Source of the DNA: Streptomyces spirodelae
Lineage (GTDB): Bacteria; Actinomycetota; Actinomycetes; Streptomycetales; Streptomycetaceae
NCBI RefSeq assembly: GCF_017676385.1
Contig: NZ_JAFFZN010000036.1
Location: 1 to 64,000 of the forward strand
DNA: 64,000 nt
Direction: 5' to 3'
Position 1 is the stretch's first letter. The number at the start of each line of letters is the position of its first letter. Below, one piece after another: positions 20,017 through 30,594 of this stretch. The notes below the pieces were generated by a model that searched no databases, had not been told where the DNA came from, and worked only from the letters and a program-made list of their open reading frames with translations. The translations under genes were made by a program, and so were the position numbers.

Positions 20017-20424
20017 ATGGCCAAGTACCTGCTGCTCAAGCACTACCGAGGCGCCCCGGAAGCGGTCAACTGCGTGCCGATGGACCAGTGGAAGCCGGAG
20101 GAGATCACGGCGCACGTGCAGTACATGAACGACTTCGCGGCCCGGCTCCAGGAGACCGGCGAGTTCGTCGACGGCCAGGCACTGGCCCCCGAGGGGACAT
20201 GGGTCCGCTACGACGGTGAGGGGCGCCCGCCGGTCACCGACGGCCCGTTCGCCGAGACCAAGGACCTCATCGCCGGCTGGATGGTGATCGACGTCGACAG
20301 CTACGAGCGGGCCGTCGAGCTGGCCGGGGAGCTGTCGGCCGCACCGGGCAAGGACGGCGAGCCGATCCACGAGTGGCTGGAGCTGCGCCCGTTCCTGACC
20401 GAGCCGCCCACCATCACCCAGTGA
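20017..20424 (+). CDS. YCII/DGPF-domain protein
   Basis: 135-aa protein of the YCII-related DGPF family. The name-giving motif appears as VTDGPFAETKDLIAGWMVIDVDS, and the N-terminus is MAKYLLLKHY. GAGGAGAGAA precedes the ATG. Its stop overlaps the GTG of the next gene (GTGA). DGPF proteins are encoded with ECF42 sigma factors in actinobacteria and are thought to be their targets or regulators; biochemical activity is unknown. Confidence 0.92.
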   Translation: MAKYLLLKHYRGAPEAVNCVPMDQWKPEEITAHVQYMNDFAARLQETGEFVDGQALAPEGTWVRYDGEGRPPVTDGPFAETKDLIAGWMVIDVDSYERAVELAGELSAAPGKDGEPIHEWLELRPFLTEPPTITQ

Positions 20425-21644
20425 CAGCGCCGATCGACGAAGCACTGCTCCGCAGCCTGATGCCGAGCGTGCTGGCCATCCTCGTCCGCCGCGGAGCCGA
20501 CTTCGCGGCGGCCGAGGACGCCGTCCAGGAGGCGCTGATCGAGGCGGTACGCGTCTGGCCGGACGCTCCCCCTCAGGACGCCAAGGGCTGGCTGATCACC
20601 GTCGCCTGGCGCCGGTACCTCGACCACAGCAGGGCGGAGGCGGCGCGCCGCCGGCGGGAGGACCGCGTCGACGAAGAGCCGCCGCCAGGTCCGGCGCCGT
20701 CCGCGGACGACACGCTCCAGCTCTACTTCCTGTGCGCGCACCCGTCGCTGACACCGTCGTCCGCTGTGGCGCTCACCCTGCGCGCCGTCGGCGGGCTGAC
20801 CACCCGCCAGATCGCCCAGGCGTATCTGGTGCCCGAGGCGACCATGGCCCAGCGGATCAGCCGGGCGAAGCGCACCGTCTCCGACATCGGGGCATCCCCT
20901 GCTCCGGGGGCCCCTCCCGGCCGGAGGCTGGGGGAGAAACCGAGAGCTCGGGGGAGGTTCGACCAGCCCGGCGACGTCGCCACCGTGCTGCGCGTTCTGT
21001 ACCTGGTCTTCAACGAGGGCTACTCCGGCGACATCGACCTCGCCGCCGAGGCCATCCGGCTCACCCGGCAGCTCGCCGCCGCCATCGACCACCCCGAGGT
21101 GGCCGGGCTGCTGGCCCTCATGCTGCTCCACCACGCCCGGCGGGACGCGCGTACCGCGCCCGACGGCAGTCTGGTGCCGCTCGCCGAGCAGGACCGCACC
21201 CGGTGGGACACACGCCTGATCGCCGAGGGCATCGGGATCCTGCAGGCGGCCCTCGCCCGCGACCGGCTGGGCGAGTTCCAGGCCCAGGCCGCCATCGCAG
21301 CGCTCCACGCCGACGCGCCCACCGCCGAGGAGACCGACTGGGTACAGATCGTCGAGTGGTACGACGAACTCACCCGATTGACCGACAACCCCGTCGTCCG
21401 ACTCAACCGCGCGGTGGCCGTCGGCGAGGCCGACGGACCGCGCGCCGGCCTGGCGGCGCTCGCCGAACTCGACCCCTCGCTGCCCCGCCACGCCGCGGCG
21501 GCCGCCTATCTCCACGAGCGCGACGGCGACCTGTCGACGGCGGCACGGCTGTACGCCGAGGCGGCCCACAAGGCGACCAACCTCGCCGAGCGCGATCACC
21601 TGACCCGCCAGGCCGCCCGACTCAACACCGACCGATCCCACTGA
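20421..21644 (+). CDS. ECF42-type RNA polymerase sigma factor with C-terminal extension
   Basis: 407-aa ECF sigma factor. Region 2 is EDAVQEALIEAVRVWP..GWLITVAWRRYLD. Region 4 is LTLRAVGGLTTRQIAQAYLVPEATMAQRISRAKR. A ~220-residue C-terminal TPR-like extension characteristic of ECF42 follows and is thought to modulate activity in place of an anti-sigma factor. The GTG start is coupled to the DGPF gene. Odd: between region 4 and the extension, about 24 residues rich in Pro/Gly/Arg are coded by a palindromic DNA segment that looks inserted (20888-20962). Confidence 0.9.
   Translation: MTAPIDEALLRSLMPSVLAILVRRGADFAAAEDAVQEALIEAVRVWPDAPPQDAKGWLITVAWRRYLDHSRAEAARRRREDRVDEEPPPGPAPSADDTLQLYFLCAHPSLTPSSAVALTLRAVGGLTTRQIAQAYLVPEATMAQRISRAKRTVSDIGASPAPGAPPGRRLGEKPRARGRFDQPGDVATVLRVLYLVFNEGYSGDIDLAAEAIRLTRQLAAAIDHPEVAGLLALMLLHHARRDARTAPDGSLVPLAEQDRTRWDTRLIAEGIGILQAALARDRLGEFQAQAAIAALHADAPTAEETDWVQIVEWYDELTRLTDNPVVRLNRAVAVGEADGPRAGLAALAELDPSLPRHAAAAAYLHERDGDLSTAARLYAEAAHKATNLAERDHLTRQAARLNTDRSH
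20888..20962. repeat. REP-like palindromic insert inside the ECF42 gene
   Basis: About 75 bp of nested dyads within coding sequence: CCTCC-CGGCC-GGAGG (20913-20927) flanked by CCCC/GGGG, and CCGAG-AG-CTCGG (20940-20951). It codes the non-conserved stretch ASPAPGAPPGRRLGEKPRAR and keeps the reading frame. Short C/G-rich palindromes of this style recur in Streptomyces genomes, mostly between genes; that comparison is from memory. Confidence 0.5.
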
Positions 21645-21720
21645 CGCGCCGGCCCGACTCCTGAACGGGCCGCTCCCGAACCGACGTCGGGGCACGGGGC
21701 GGCGGGGCACCCGCCCCTCG

Positions 21721-22404
21721 TCACTGCTTGCCGGTGCCGACGGGGTCAACCGTGACCTCCTGGTCGGCCCCGGCCCGGACCGGAAGGCTGAAGCTGACCG
21801 ACAGGCTCTTGGAGTGGGTCTCGTCGGGCGGGGTGACACGGATGGCGCTGACGTACGCGCCGGTGCCGCCGGTGTTGTTCGGCGGGTAGTGAAGGGTGAA
21901 GCGGGTCGTCTCGCCGGGTGTGAGGGCGACGGCCGGGGCGTCGATACCGCTGCGCTTGGCGCTGAGCGGCCTGCCGGCGTCCTGGGACAGGAGGTCCACA
22001 CCGGGGAATCCCTTGAGCGAGCAGGCGTCGCCGCCGGTGTTCTTCATCCTGACGATGAGATCGCCCTCGCCCATGCCGTGGGAGGTGCCGAAGGCGAGGT
22101 CCGACGTCTTGCAGGGGCCGGTGGTGATCTGCCCGCCGCCACTGCCGGGGGCGGAGTCGGCCGCGTTCTCCTTGGACCCGCTGCCGCCGGAGTTCCCGCC
22201 CGAGGAGGAGGAAGACGAGGACGACGAGGAGGAGCCGCCGCCCGAGGAGCTGCCCGACGAGCCCTTCGAGGACGAGGAGGAGCCGCCGGAGGCATGCGTG
22301 TTGGCGTTGGCGTCGGCGTTGGAGTCCTCGTTTCCCTGGCAGGCGGTGAGCGAGAGACCGGCGGCCAGGGCCAGGGCGGCGAGAGTGAGCTTGCGAGCGC
22401 GCAT
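21721..22404 (-). CDS. DUF4232-domain lipoprotein with Ser/Gly linker
   Basis: 227-aa secreted lipoprotein. The signal peptide ends in the lipobox LTAC (Cys ~21). A ~55-residue linker of almost pure Ser/Gly follows. The C-terminal DUF4232 domain contains Cys residues likely to form a disulfide (GPCKTSDL, GDACSLKGFPGV). Predicted location is the outer face of the membrane; function unknown. The ATG at 22404 has GAGGAAG upstream; 13 more in-frame residues precede it without a signal character. Confidence 0.85.
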   Translation of the reverse strand: MRARKLTLAALALAAGLSLTACQGNEDSNADANANTHASGGSSSSSKGSSGSSSGGGSSSSSSSSSSSGGNSGGSGSKENAADSAPGSGGGQITTGPCKTSDLAFGTSHGMGEGDLIVRMKNTGGDACSLKGFPGVDLLSQDAGRPLSAKRSGIDAPAVALTPGETTRFTLHYPPNNTGGTGAYVSAIRVTPPDETHSKSLSVSFSLPVRAGADQEVTVDPVGTGKQ

Positions 22405-22638
22405 CGTTTTCTTCCTCAGGGGTCGGTGCCGGCGGCCCGGCACGGTGAGCGTTACTGACCCCTTCGATCCACCCCGCCCGAGGAATGTTCACGCCCACCG
22501 GCCGCTCTTACCTGCCTGTTACACACACCCCTCTCCTCCCCCCATCCCCCAGGCCCCCGGCCCCACCTGGGACAGCCCCGTGACAAACCGACGGAGCAGC
22601 CTGCCTCTGCGAGGGCCGGGGCCCGGAGGGGGACTGTT

Positions 22639-23250
22639 TCAGTGCTCGGCGAGGTGGCGCAGGGACAGGTTGAGTTCCAGCACATTGACGCGGGGCTCGC
22701 CGAGGAAGCCCGCGTCGCGCCCTTCGGTGTGCTCGTGCACCAACTTCGTCACCTGAGCCTGAGTCAGGTGGTTCGCGCGGGCGACCCGGGGGATCTGGAT
22801 GTCGGCGTACGCCGGTGAGATGTCCGGGTCGACGGCGGAGGCCGAGCCGGTGGCGGCGTCCGCCGGCACCTTGGCGGCAGGTACGTCGTTGAACGCGGCG
22901 ACCTGCTCCCTCGCTTTCCGTACGGCCTTCACCAGCCGCTCGTCGGAGGCCCCGAGTTGGCTGGAGCCGGTGGCGAGCGGGTCGTAGTCGCTGTTGGAGG
23001 GGCGTGGCTGGAACCACTTGGGGTCGGGCCGGTCGGTGCCGGGGATGTTCCACTTCTGACCGATGAGCCTGGACCCGACCTCGCGCCCCTCGGCCCGCAC
23101 CTTCGAGCCGTTGGCCTTGTCGTGGAAGGCGGCCTGCGCGATGCCGGTGACCGCCAGCGGATAGAGGACGCCGGTGGCCACCGTGAGCACCAGCAGGGCC
23201 CGCAGGGCGCCCCACAGCAGCCGGATGGTGTTGCGTACGGAGGTGTTCAT
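22639..23250 (-). CDS. kdpC: Potassium-transporting ATPase subunit KdpC
   Basis: 203-aa assembly subunit of the high-affinity K+ pump KdpFABC. One N-terminal TM (ALLVLTVATGVLYPLAVTGIAQ), the motifs GSxLIGQ-like GSRLIGQ and RPSNSDYDP, and a C-terminal VNVLELNLSL identify it. It is the last gene of the operon, 5 bp after kdpB. No kdpDE sensor pair follows, so regulation must come from elsewhere. Confidence 0.96.
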   Translation of the reverse strand: MNTSVRNTIRLLWGALRALLVLTVATGVLYPLAVTGIAQAAFHDKANGSKVRAEGREVGSRLIGQKWNIPGTDRPDPKWFQPRPSNSDYDPLATGSSQLGASDERLVKAVRKAREQVAAFNDVPAAKVPADAATGSASAVDPDISPAYADIQIPRVARANHLTQAQVTKLVHEHTEGRDAGFLGEPRVNVLELNLSLRHLAEH

Positions 23251-23255
23251 GGCGG

Positions 23256-25456
<2,201 letters not shown>

Positions 25457-25460
<4 letters not shown>

Positions 25461-27121
25461 ACGGCCAGCCCTTCAGCGAGCGGCCCAAGTGCCAGAGCCG
25501 GGAAGAACGTCAGTCCGGCCACGACGACGATGGTCGCCACCAGCACGCCGGTGAACAGTGGTTTGTCGCTGCGCAGCGTTCCCGCGGTGGCGGGAACCGG
25601 CGTCTGCCCGGCCAGGGAGCCGGCCAGCGCCAGCACGAACACCATCGGCAGGAAGCGGCCCAGCAGCATGCAGAGCCCCAGCGCGGTGTTGTGGTAGACG
25701 GTGTCGGCTCCGAAACCGGCGAACGCGCTGCCGTTGTTGTTTGAGGCCGAGGTGTAGGCGTAGAGCACCTCGGAGAAGCCGTGCGCGCCGGTGTTCGTCA
25801 TCGACGACTCGCCCTCACCCGTGGCCATCGCCACGGCCGTACCGATCAGCACCAGAGCCGGAGTGATCAGGATGAAGCAGGCGGCGAGCTTGATCTGACG
25901 GCTGCCGAGCTTCTTGCCCAGATACTCGGGCGTGCGCCCCACCATCAGCCCGGCCAGGAACACCGCCACGACCGCCATGACCAGCATTCCGTACAGGCCG
26001 GAGCCGACGCCGCCGGGCGCGATCTCACCGATCATCATCCCGAAGAGCAGCACTCCGCCCGAGAGCCCCTGGAACGAGTCGTGGAAGGAGTCAACAGACC
26101 CGGTCGAGGTCATCGTCGTGGACACCGCGAACAGCGAGGAGCCACCCTCGCCGAACCGCTGCTCCTTGCCCTCCATCGAGCCGCCGGCCAGCTGCGAGGC
26201 CGCTCCCGGGTGGGCGAACTCCAGCCACGTCACCGCGATGACGCCGGCCAGCCAGATCCCGGCCATGGCCGCCACGATCGCGTACCCCTGCCGCACGCTG
26301 CCCACCAGCGTCCCGAAGGTGCGCGGCAGCGAGAACGGGATGACCAGCAGCAGGAAGATCTCCAGCAGATTGGAGATCCCGTTCGGGTTCTCGAAGGGGT
26401 GGGCGGAGTTGGCGTTGTAGAAGCCGCCGCCGTTGGTGCCCAGGTCCTTGATGGCCTCCTGGGAGGCGACGGCTCCCCCGGTCAAGCGCTGATGGTCACC
26501 GGTCAGAGTGGTGACGGAATGGATGTCCGCGAAGTTCTGGACCGCCCCGAGAGCCACCAGCACCACGGCCGCCACGGCCGAGATGGGCAGCAGGATCCGC
26601 ACCACCCCACGCACCAGGTCGGCCCAGAAATTGCCCAGTTCGCCGGTACGTGACCGGGCGAAACCGCGCACCATGGCGATGGCCACCGCCATCCCCACAG
26701 CCGCCGACACGAAGTTCTGCACCGCCAGGCCGGCGGTCTGGGTCAGGTGGCTCATCGCCGTCTCACCTGAGTACGACTGCCAGTTCGTGTTCGACACGAA
26801 CGAAGCAGCCGTGTTGAACGCCTGGTCCGGATCGATGGGCGCGAAACCCAACGACAGCGGCAGCTTGTCCTGCACCCGCTGAAGCAGATACAGCAGCGAC
26901 ACACTGACCAGCGAGAAGGCCAGCACTCCGCGCAGATAAGCGGGCCAGCGCATCTCCGCGTCCGGGTCCGCGCCCACAGCCCGGTACATCCACCGCTCGA
27001 CGCGCAGATGCCGCTCCGAGCTGTAGACCCTGGCCATGTAGTCACCAAGGGGCCGGTGGACCAGCGCCAGCGCCGCGATCAGCGCCGACACCTGCGCCAC
27101 AGCGGCAAGGAGATCACTCAT
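25457..27121 (-). CDS. kdpA: Potassium-transporting ATPase subunit KdpA
   Basis: 554-aa K+ channel-like subunit with four repeated pore loops; selectivity-filter regions include TNGGGFYNANSAHPFENP and ASNNNGSAFAGFG. Ten or so TM segments. It lies 7 bp after kdpF and overlaps kdpB by 4 nt. The complete order kdpF-A-B-C supports a functional high-affinity K+ uptake system. Confidence 0.97.
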
Positions 27122-27128
27122 CGCCGCG

Positions 27129-27218
27129 TCAGAACCTCTCCGGGAAGAGGAGCGCCGCGATCAGATAGCCCAGCAGGGCCACGGCCACGATCAGCCCGGC
27201 AACGTTCTCGCCCGTCAC
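27129..27218 (-). CDS. kdpF: KdpF small subunit
   Basis: 29-aa single-TM peptide, VTGENVAGLIVAVALLGYLI followed by AALLFPERF, matching the actinobacterial KdpF pattern (hydrophobic core plus terminal FPERF). It stabilises the KdpABC complex. GTG start overlaps the stop of an even smaller upstream ORF (GTGA). Confidence 0.88.
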   Translation of the reverse strand: MTGENVAGLIVAVALLGYLIAALLFPERF

Positions 27219-27298
27219 AGCTTCTGCACCGCCTTGGCGGCGAGCGCCAACAGCGCGAACACCGCGACCGTGACGACGACGAAGGCCACATCGGCCAT
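27215..27298 (-). CDS. 27-aa membrane peptide upstream of kdpF
   Basis: ORF of 27 aa beginning MADVAFVVVTVAVFALLALA and ending AKAVQKL: one hydrophobic helix and a basic tail. The ATG at 27298 has GAGGAG 6 nt upstream, and the stop overlaps the kdpF start. It is therefore the probable first gene of the kdp operon. I recall similar peptides before kdpF in other streptomycetes but no assigned role; it may be a second small Kdp subunit or a coupling leader. Confidence 0.75.
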   Translation of the reverse strand: MADVAFVVVTVAVFALLALAAKAVQKL

Positions 27299-27320
27299 CA
27301 AGTGCTCCTCGGAATACGCT

Positions 27321-27336
27321 CAGGGTCAGGACCCTG
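27321..27336. promoter_or_regulatory. Inverted repeat in the kdp leader
   Basis: Perfect palindrome CAGGGTC-AG-GACCCTG, 22 bp upstream of the first kdp ORF. It could be an operator or an RNA hairpin near the ribosome-binding site. It does not resemble the AT-rich KdpE site of E. coli. Confidence 0.45.
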
Positions 27337-27486
27337 CGAGCACACCACCCCTCCCAGCCCTCCCGGTCCCCCGTTAGCACCTTCCATACGGCAACAAGCG
27401 CCTCCCTGACGCACCCCTTACACTCCCGGCTCCAGCCCACCCCCACCGACGGCCCACCCACCCACGCAGAGCCCCCCGAAAACGCC

Positions 27487-27523
27487 GAAGCGCCCGGACC
27501 GATGATCTCGGTCCGGGCGCTTC
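27487..27523. terminator. Bidirectional terminator, ancestral tRNA-Lys terminator
   Basis: Perfect 16-bp stem (GAAGCGCCCGGACCGA and its complement) with loop TGATC. It sits 37 bp 3' of the displaced tRNA-Lys fragment on the minus strand, where the original terminator of that tRNA would be before island insertion. Confidence 0.8.
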
Positions 27524-27557
27524 CTCGCAGGTCAGCGGGGTAAGCCCGCCCTGCTCG

Positions 27558-27605
27558 CGGTAGGCCGTGTGGGACTCGAACCCACAACCAATGGATTAAA
27601 AGTCC
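27558..27605 (-). repeat. attL: displaced 3' part of tRNA-Lys
   Basis: 48 bp identical to 36323-36370. It covers the last 45 nt of tRNA-Lys(TTT) (anticodon stem-loop to discriminator base) plus 3 bp. The sequence diverges abruptly at 27606, so the 5' half of the tRNA is absent. This is the far-end copy expected when an element integrates into a tRNA 3' end. Confidence 0.92.
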
Positions 27606-27647
27606 TGGTCAGAGCATGCCGGCCGGTGACGGGTACGTCCGCGTGAT

Positions 27648-27680
27648 CCTTCCGCACCAGGTCAGGGGTGGTGCGGAAGG
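27648..27680. repeat. 12-bp inverted repeat near attL
   Basis: Perfect stem CCTTCCGCACCA / TGGTGCGGAAGG with 9-nt loop, 43 bp inside the island. It may be a terminator or a protein-binding site of the attachment region. Confidence 0.55.
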
Positions 27681-27715
27681 TGACCGCTGACGCGTGGTCC
27701 GGACGGGTGACGGCA

Positions 27716-27742
27716 CGTCCGCTCACGCATCGCTCACGCATC
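27716..27742. repeat. Arm-type integrase site, left
   Basis: Two adjacent copies of GCTCACGCATC. A 25-bp block (27716-27740) is repeated exactly at 36209-36233. In the excised circle the two blocks would flank the 48-bp core, as arm sites of tyrosine integrases do. Confidence 0.7.
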
Positions 27743-27795
27743 GGGGCGTCATGACCAGCGGCTTCGAGGGCGACACTGACACTGGTCAGGCAATC

Positions 27796-28496
27796 TCAGA
27801 GACTCCGGCTTGTTCCTCTCGACTGAGGCCCGAGCGTGAGCCCATGGGCTTTGGGAAAGCCGTGTGGATACACGGTGGCGGCCAGAACCTGATCAATGAA
27901 CCACTCGACAGCCTCGACGTCTCTGTCTCTGTACGCGCTACGGCGTTGTTCAAGGTCGGAGTTCCACGCCTCGACCCGGGCAGCCTTCCTGGTTACGTTC
28001 CTCGTGGCTCGCGCGTGCTCGTTCCAGCTTCTTGACGCGCTTCGACTCCTCGCGGGCATGGGCTCGTTGTGCTTCGTCGAATCGCTTCCTGGCCACGTCG
28101 ACCTCTGCCTCGTACCTGCGACGTCCGAAACCGAAAGCACTCAGTAGCCCCCCCAGGCGCCGCTGGTTCGTACTCTTCCCAGCGAGGCGAGGGTGCCGCT
28201 TGGGCACGCCCTTTGGGAGGCACGAACTGGCTCGGGACAAAGTCCTGCCGTAGTCGATCGAACGTCAGTGGGGGTTCGTTCAGTACAGCTGTGCGCAGCA
28301 GCTTGGTGAGCTGCTCAGCGTCGTTCTCGGTGACGCTGGTGCGATCGGCGGCCTCCTGCGCACGTGCAGCCTCGTAGGCAAGCTTCTTCTCGCGAGCCTT
28401 TCGCTTGGCTTCAGCCTCGGCTGCCTTACGAGCCCGCTCGCGCTCCCTGGCCTGCCGCGCAAGTTCCCGTGCGTAGGGACCGTTCCCGCCCGCCAC
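27796..28496 (-). pseudogene. Frameshifted, truncated restriction-endonuclease-like gene
   Basis: Three reading frames join into one protein: a coiled, Arg/Glu/Ala-rich N-terminus (YARELARQARERERARKA), a middle (AFGFGRRRYEAEVDVARKRF) and an end (VEWFIDQVLAATVYPHGFP). From memory this matches the N-terminal part of a Streptomyces protein family annotated as restriction endonuclease (Mrr-type C-terminus). A C7 run at 28148-28154 (+1) and an extra G near 27985 break the frame. The catalytic C-terminus is missing where the island end begins. The likely start is GTG 28496. Confidence 0.6.
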
Positions 28497-28747
28497 CCTC
28501 TTCCCCCAGCTCAGTGCGTGATCGTCAGGTTGGAACCACCCGTAGTATCCCGTACACAATCGGTGGCGTCAGCAGATAGTTGCCGACCTCCGTTGGGCTC
28601 TGCCCTGGCTGCCTGCGGTTGAACCTGCACGGTCACCTCATGACTTGCCCTACCGCCCGGGGGGGGCCAGCTCGGTGGCGGCCTTGGGCAGGGTCCACCG
28701 CTGGGACGGTCCTGTGGAGACACCTCGCAATTACGGCCGACCGGCTG

Positions 28748-29107
28748 CTATAGAGCCTCGATGGCTTCGAAGATGTCGGAGTCGGTTTCCTTCTGCCAGT
28801 CCGGGAGGTCGGGCCAGTCGGCGACGTAGGCGGGCTTGGGGTCGCCGAAGTGCTTGTACATCTGGGCCGTCCAGCAGGTGGCGACGAAGCGGCCCTTCTG
28901 TTCGCGGGTGAGGCGTTTGGCGTTGCCGTCGCTCAGGTCGAGGAAGTGGCGCACCTGCTGGTAGACGGCGCCGGCGGCTTCGCGTTCCCAGTCGGGGGTG
29001 TCTTCCCAGGGCGTGACGTAGCTGGCTTTGGGTTCGCCCGGGTAGTGCTTGTTGACTCCCGCGATCCAGGTCTCCCGGAACAGGCGGGCGCCCTCGGTGT
29101 CCGTCAT
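28748..29107 (-). CDS. Conserved hypothetical with two similar W/P-rich halves
   Basis: 119 aa; no function recognised. Residues ~15-50 and ~75-110 are an internal duplication with pattern W-A-KH-PK-YV-W-D-PDW-(E/Q)(R/K)E: compare EPKASYVTPWEDTPDWERE with DPKPAYVADWPDLPDWQKE. Between the halves is LTREQKGRFVATCW. The ATG at 29107 has GAGAGGGG upstream. It is encoded 14 bp after the XRE regulator on the same strand, so probably co-transcribed. Confidence 0.75.
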   Translation of the reverse strand: MTDTEGARLFRETWIAGVNKHYPGEPKASYVTPWEDTPDWEREAAGAVYQQVRHFLDLSDGNAKRLTREQKGRFVATCWTAQMYKHFGDPKPAYVADWPDLPDWQKETDSDIFEAIEAL

Positions 29108-29121
29108 GCCTACCCCTCTCG

Positions 29122-30387
29122 TCACGTCGCGTGCAGGCTGCCGATGTCGGCGGCCAGTTCGGCTACGCGGTGATCGTGGCCGTAGGAGTGCAGATCATCC
29201 CGTAGCGTCTGGAGTCTACGGGCGACGTAGCCCGAGCCCGATTGCCGCGCGAGCTGGAGTGCCTCGCGGCCGTGGGTGACGGCCTGTTCCGCGTCATGGC
29301 GTTTGGCGCCGATCAGTGCGAGGTCGACCAGGACGGAGCCTCGGCGGCGGTAGGAGGTTCCCTTGGCCAAGGCGGTGGAGTCGAGGGCGCTCTCGAGAGC
29401 CTTCTCGGCGAGGTCGAGTCGTCCGAGCTGGACGAAGCGGGCTCCGCGTTCTTCGGGGAGGCGGGAGCCGTCGAAGCGGAGCCATCCGCCGTTGTGGACG
29501 GGGCCGGGGAGGTCGGTGACCTTCTGTGCCTCGTCGAGGGCGCGCTGGCAGGCGTCCAGGTCGCCGAGGTTCGCGTGTGCCTCGGCCTGGACGGAGGCGA
29601 CCCAGTAGCGGGTGGACAGGGCAGGGTCGCCGCGCGTGGCGATGGTGCGGGCGACGTCCAGGGTCTCGGTGGCTTCCGTGAACTGCCGCTCGGACATGTC
29701 GACGTAGGCGTGACGGACGAGGGCGCAGGCCCACAGGTCGAAGGCGTGCGCGCTGTCGCTGGCGGACGCGGCCACGGAGTAGGCCGCCGCGGCGTCCGTG
29801 TAGCGGTTGCTGTCGAAGGCCAGCTCGCCGGAGAGCTGGAAGAGGTCTCCGGCGGCTTCGCACATCGCGGCGGCCCGGCTTGATGAGCCTGTCTTCAGGG
29901 CGTCGGCGAGCGCGTCGAGCTGGTCCTGGACGACGCCGTGGACGGAGCGCTTGGAGCGGGCCAGTTGGTAGACGTGCCAGAGGTGTTCGTTCATGCGGCG
30001 GTAGTCGTCGGCCGAGCCGCGCTCGGCGGCCTCCGCTATGTCGTCGGCTGCCTCGGGTCCCAGGGCGGTCAGGGCTCCGGTCACCGTGAGCAGGCGCAGA
30101 AACTTGCGTCGGATCATTTCGTCGGATTCACCTGGGCCGTGAACGGGACGGGGTAGGGGCTGTGCTGGCTGCGCGTGGTGGTGGACTGCTGGTGGTGGTG
30201 GATCCAGCATGCGGCCGAGTTCGGTGATGTCCAGGCGCAGAAGTTCGGCCATCTTCGGCCGGTGGACGCATTCGGGCGTGGTCTCACCGCGTTCCCAGCG
30301 GCCGACCGTTGTGCGGTCGACGCCGAGCGCATGGGCGAATTTCTCCTGACTGTAGCCCATGGCTTTACGCCGCTCGGACAACCGCAT
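29122..30387 (-). CDS. XRE-family regulator with TPR-like sensor region
   Basis: 421 aa. The N-terminal helix-turn-helix is MGYSQEKFAHALGVDRTTVGRWERG. A His/Pro linker and then a twin-arginine-like hydrophobic patch (IRRKFLRLLTVTGALTALG, ~90-110) follow, with ~280 residues of TPR-like helical repeats after that. Regulators of this form are usually tuned by a peptide or protein bound to the TPR region. The ATG at 30387 has GGAGGAG upstream. It is divergent from the island's main operon, which it probably controls. Confidence 0.85.
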   Translation of the reverse strand: MRLSERRKAMGYSQEKFAHALGVDRTTVGRWERGETTPECVHRPKMAELLRLDITELGRMLDPPPPAVHHHAQPAQPLPRPVHGPGESDEMIRRKFLRLLTVTGALTALGPEAADDIAEAAERGSADDYRRMNEHLWHVYQLARSKRSVHGVVQDQLDALADALKTGSSSRAAAMCEAAGDLFQLSGELAFDSNRYTDAAAAYSVAASASDSAHAFDLWACALVRHAYVDMSERQFTEATETLDVARTIATRGDPALSTRYWVASVQAEAHANLGDLDACQRALDEAQKVTDLPGPVHNGGWLRFDGSRLPEERGARFVQLGRLDLAEKALESALDSTALAKGTSYRRRGSVLVDLALIGAKRHDAEQAVTHGREALQLARQSGSGYVARRLQTLRDDLHSYGHDHRVAELAADIGSLHAT

Positions 30388-30436
30388 GGCGCTCTCCTCC
30401 CCGCCTGACTGGGGCCCTACCCGCTGCGGCACCCCA

Positions 30437-30454
30437 TGCATCAGAGGTGCATCA
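30437..30454. promoter_or_regulatory. Candidate operator between XRE gene and operon
   Basis: Direct repeat TGCATCA (30437-30443 and 30448-30454), 11 bp apart start to start, i.e. one helical turn. It is in the 207-bp divergent promoter region. Binding by the XRE protein is inferred only. Confidence 0.4.
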
Positions 30455-30594
30455 AGACTGCCGCACGGATGCCGTGGTCCGCAGCGATCTCCGGCGGTTG
30501 GCTGGAGTCCTGAAAGTCGGACCGGCTCCCGCGACCACCCCCTGAGTGAGGGGAGGCCGCTCTGGTCGAGCGACCGATCCCGGAGGGAAGACCC

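Noticed and set aside
27561..27605. A second tRNA-Lys gene
   Set aside because: Only the 3' 45 nt are present; D-arm and 5' acceptor strand are missing.
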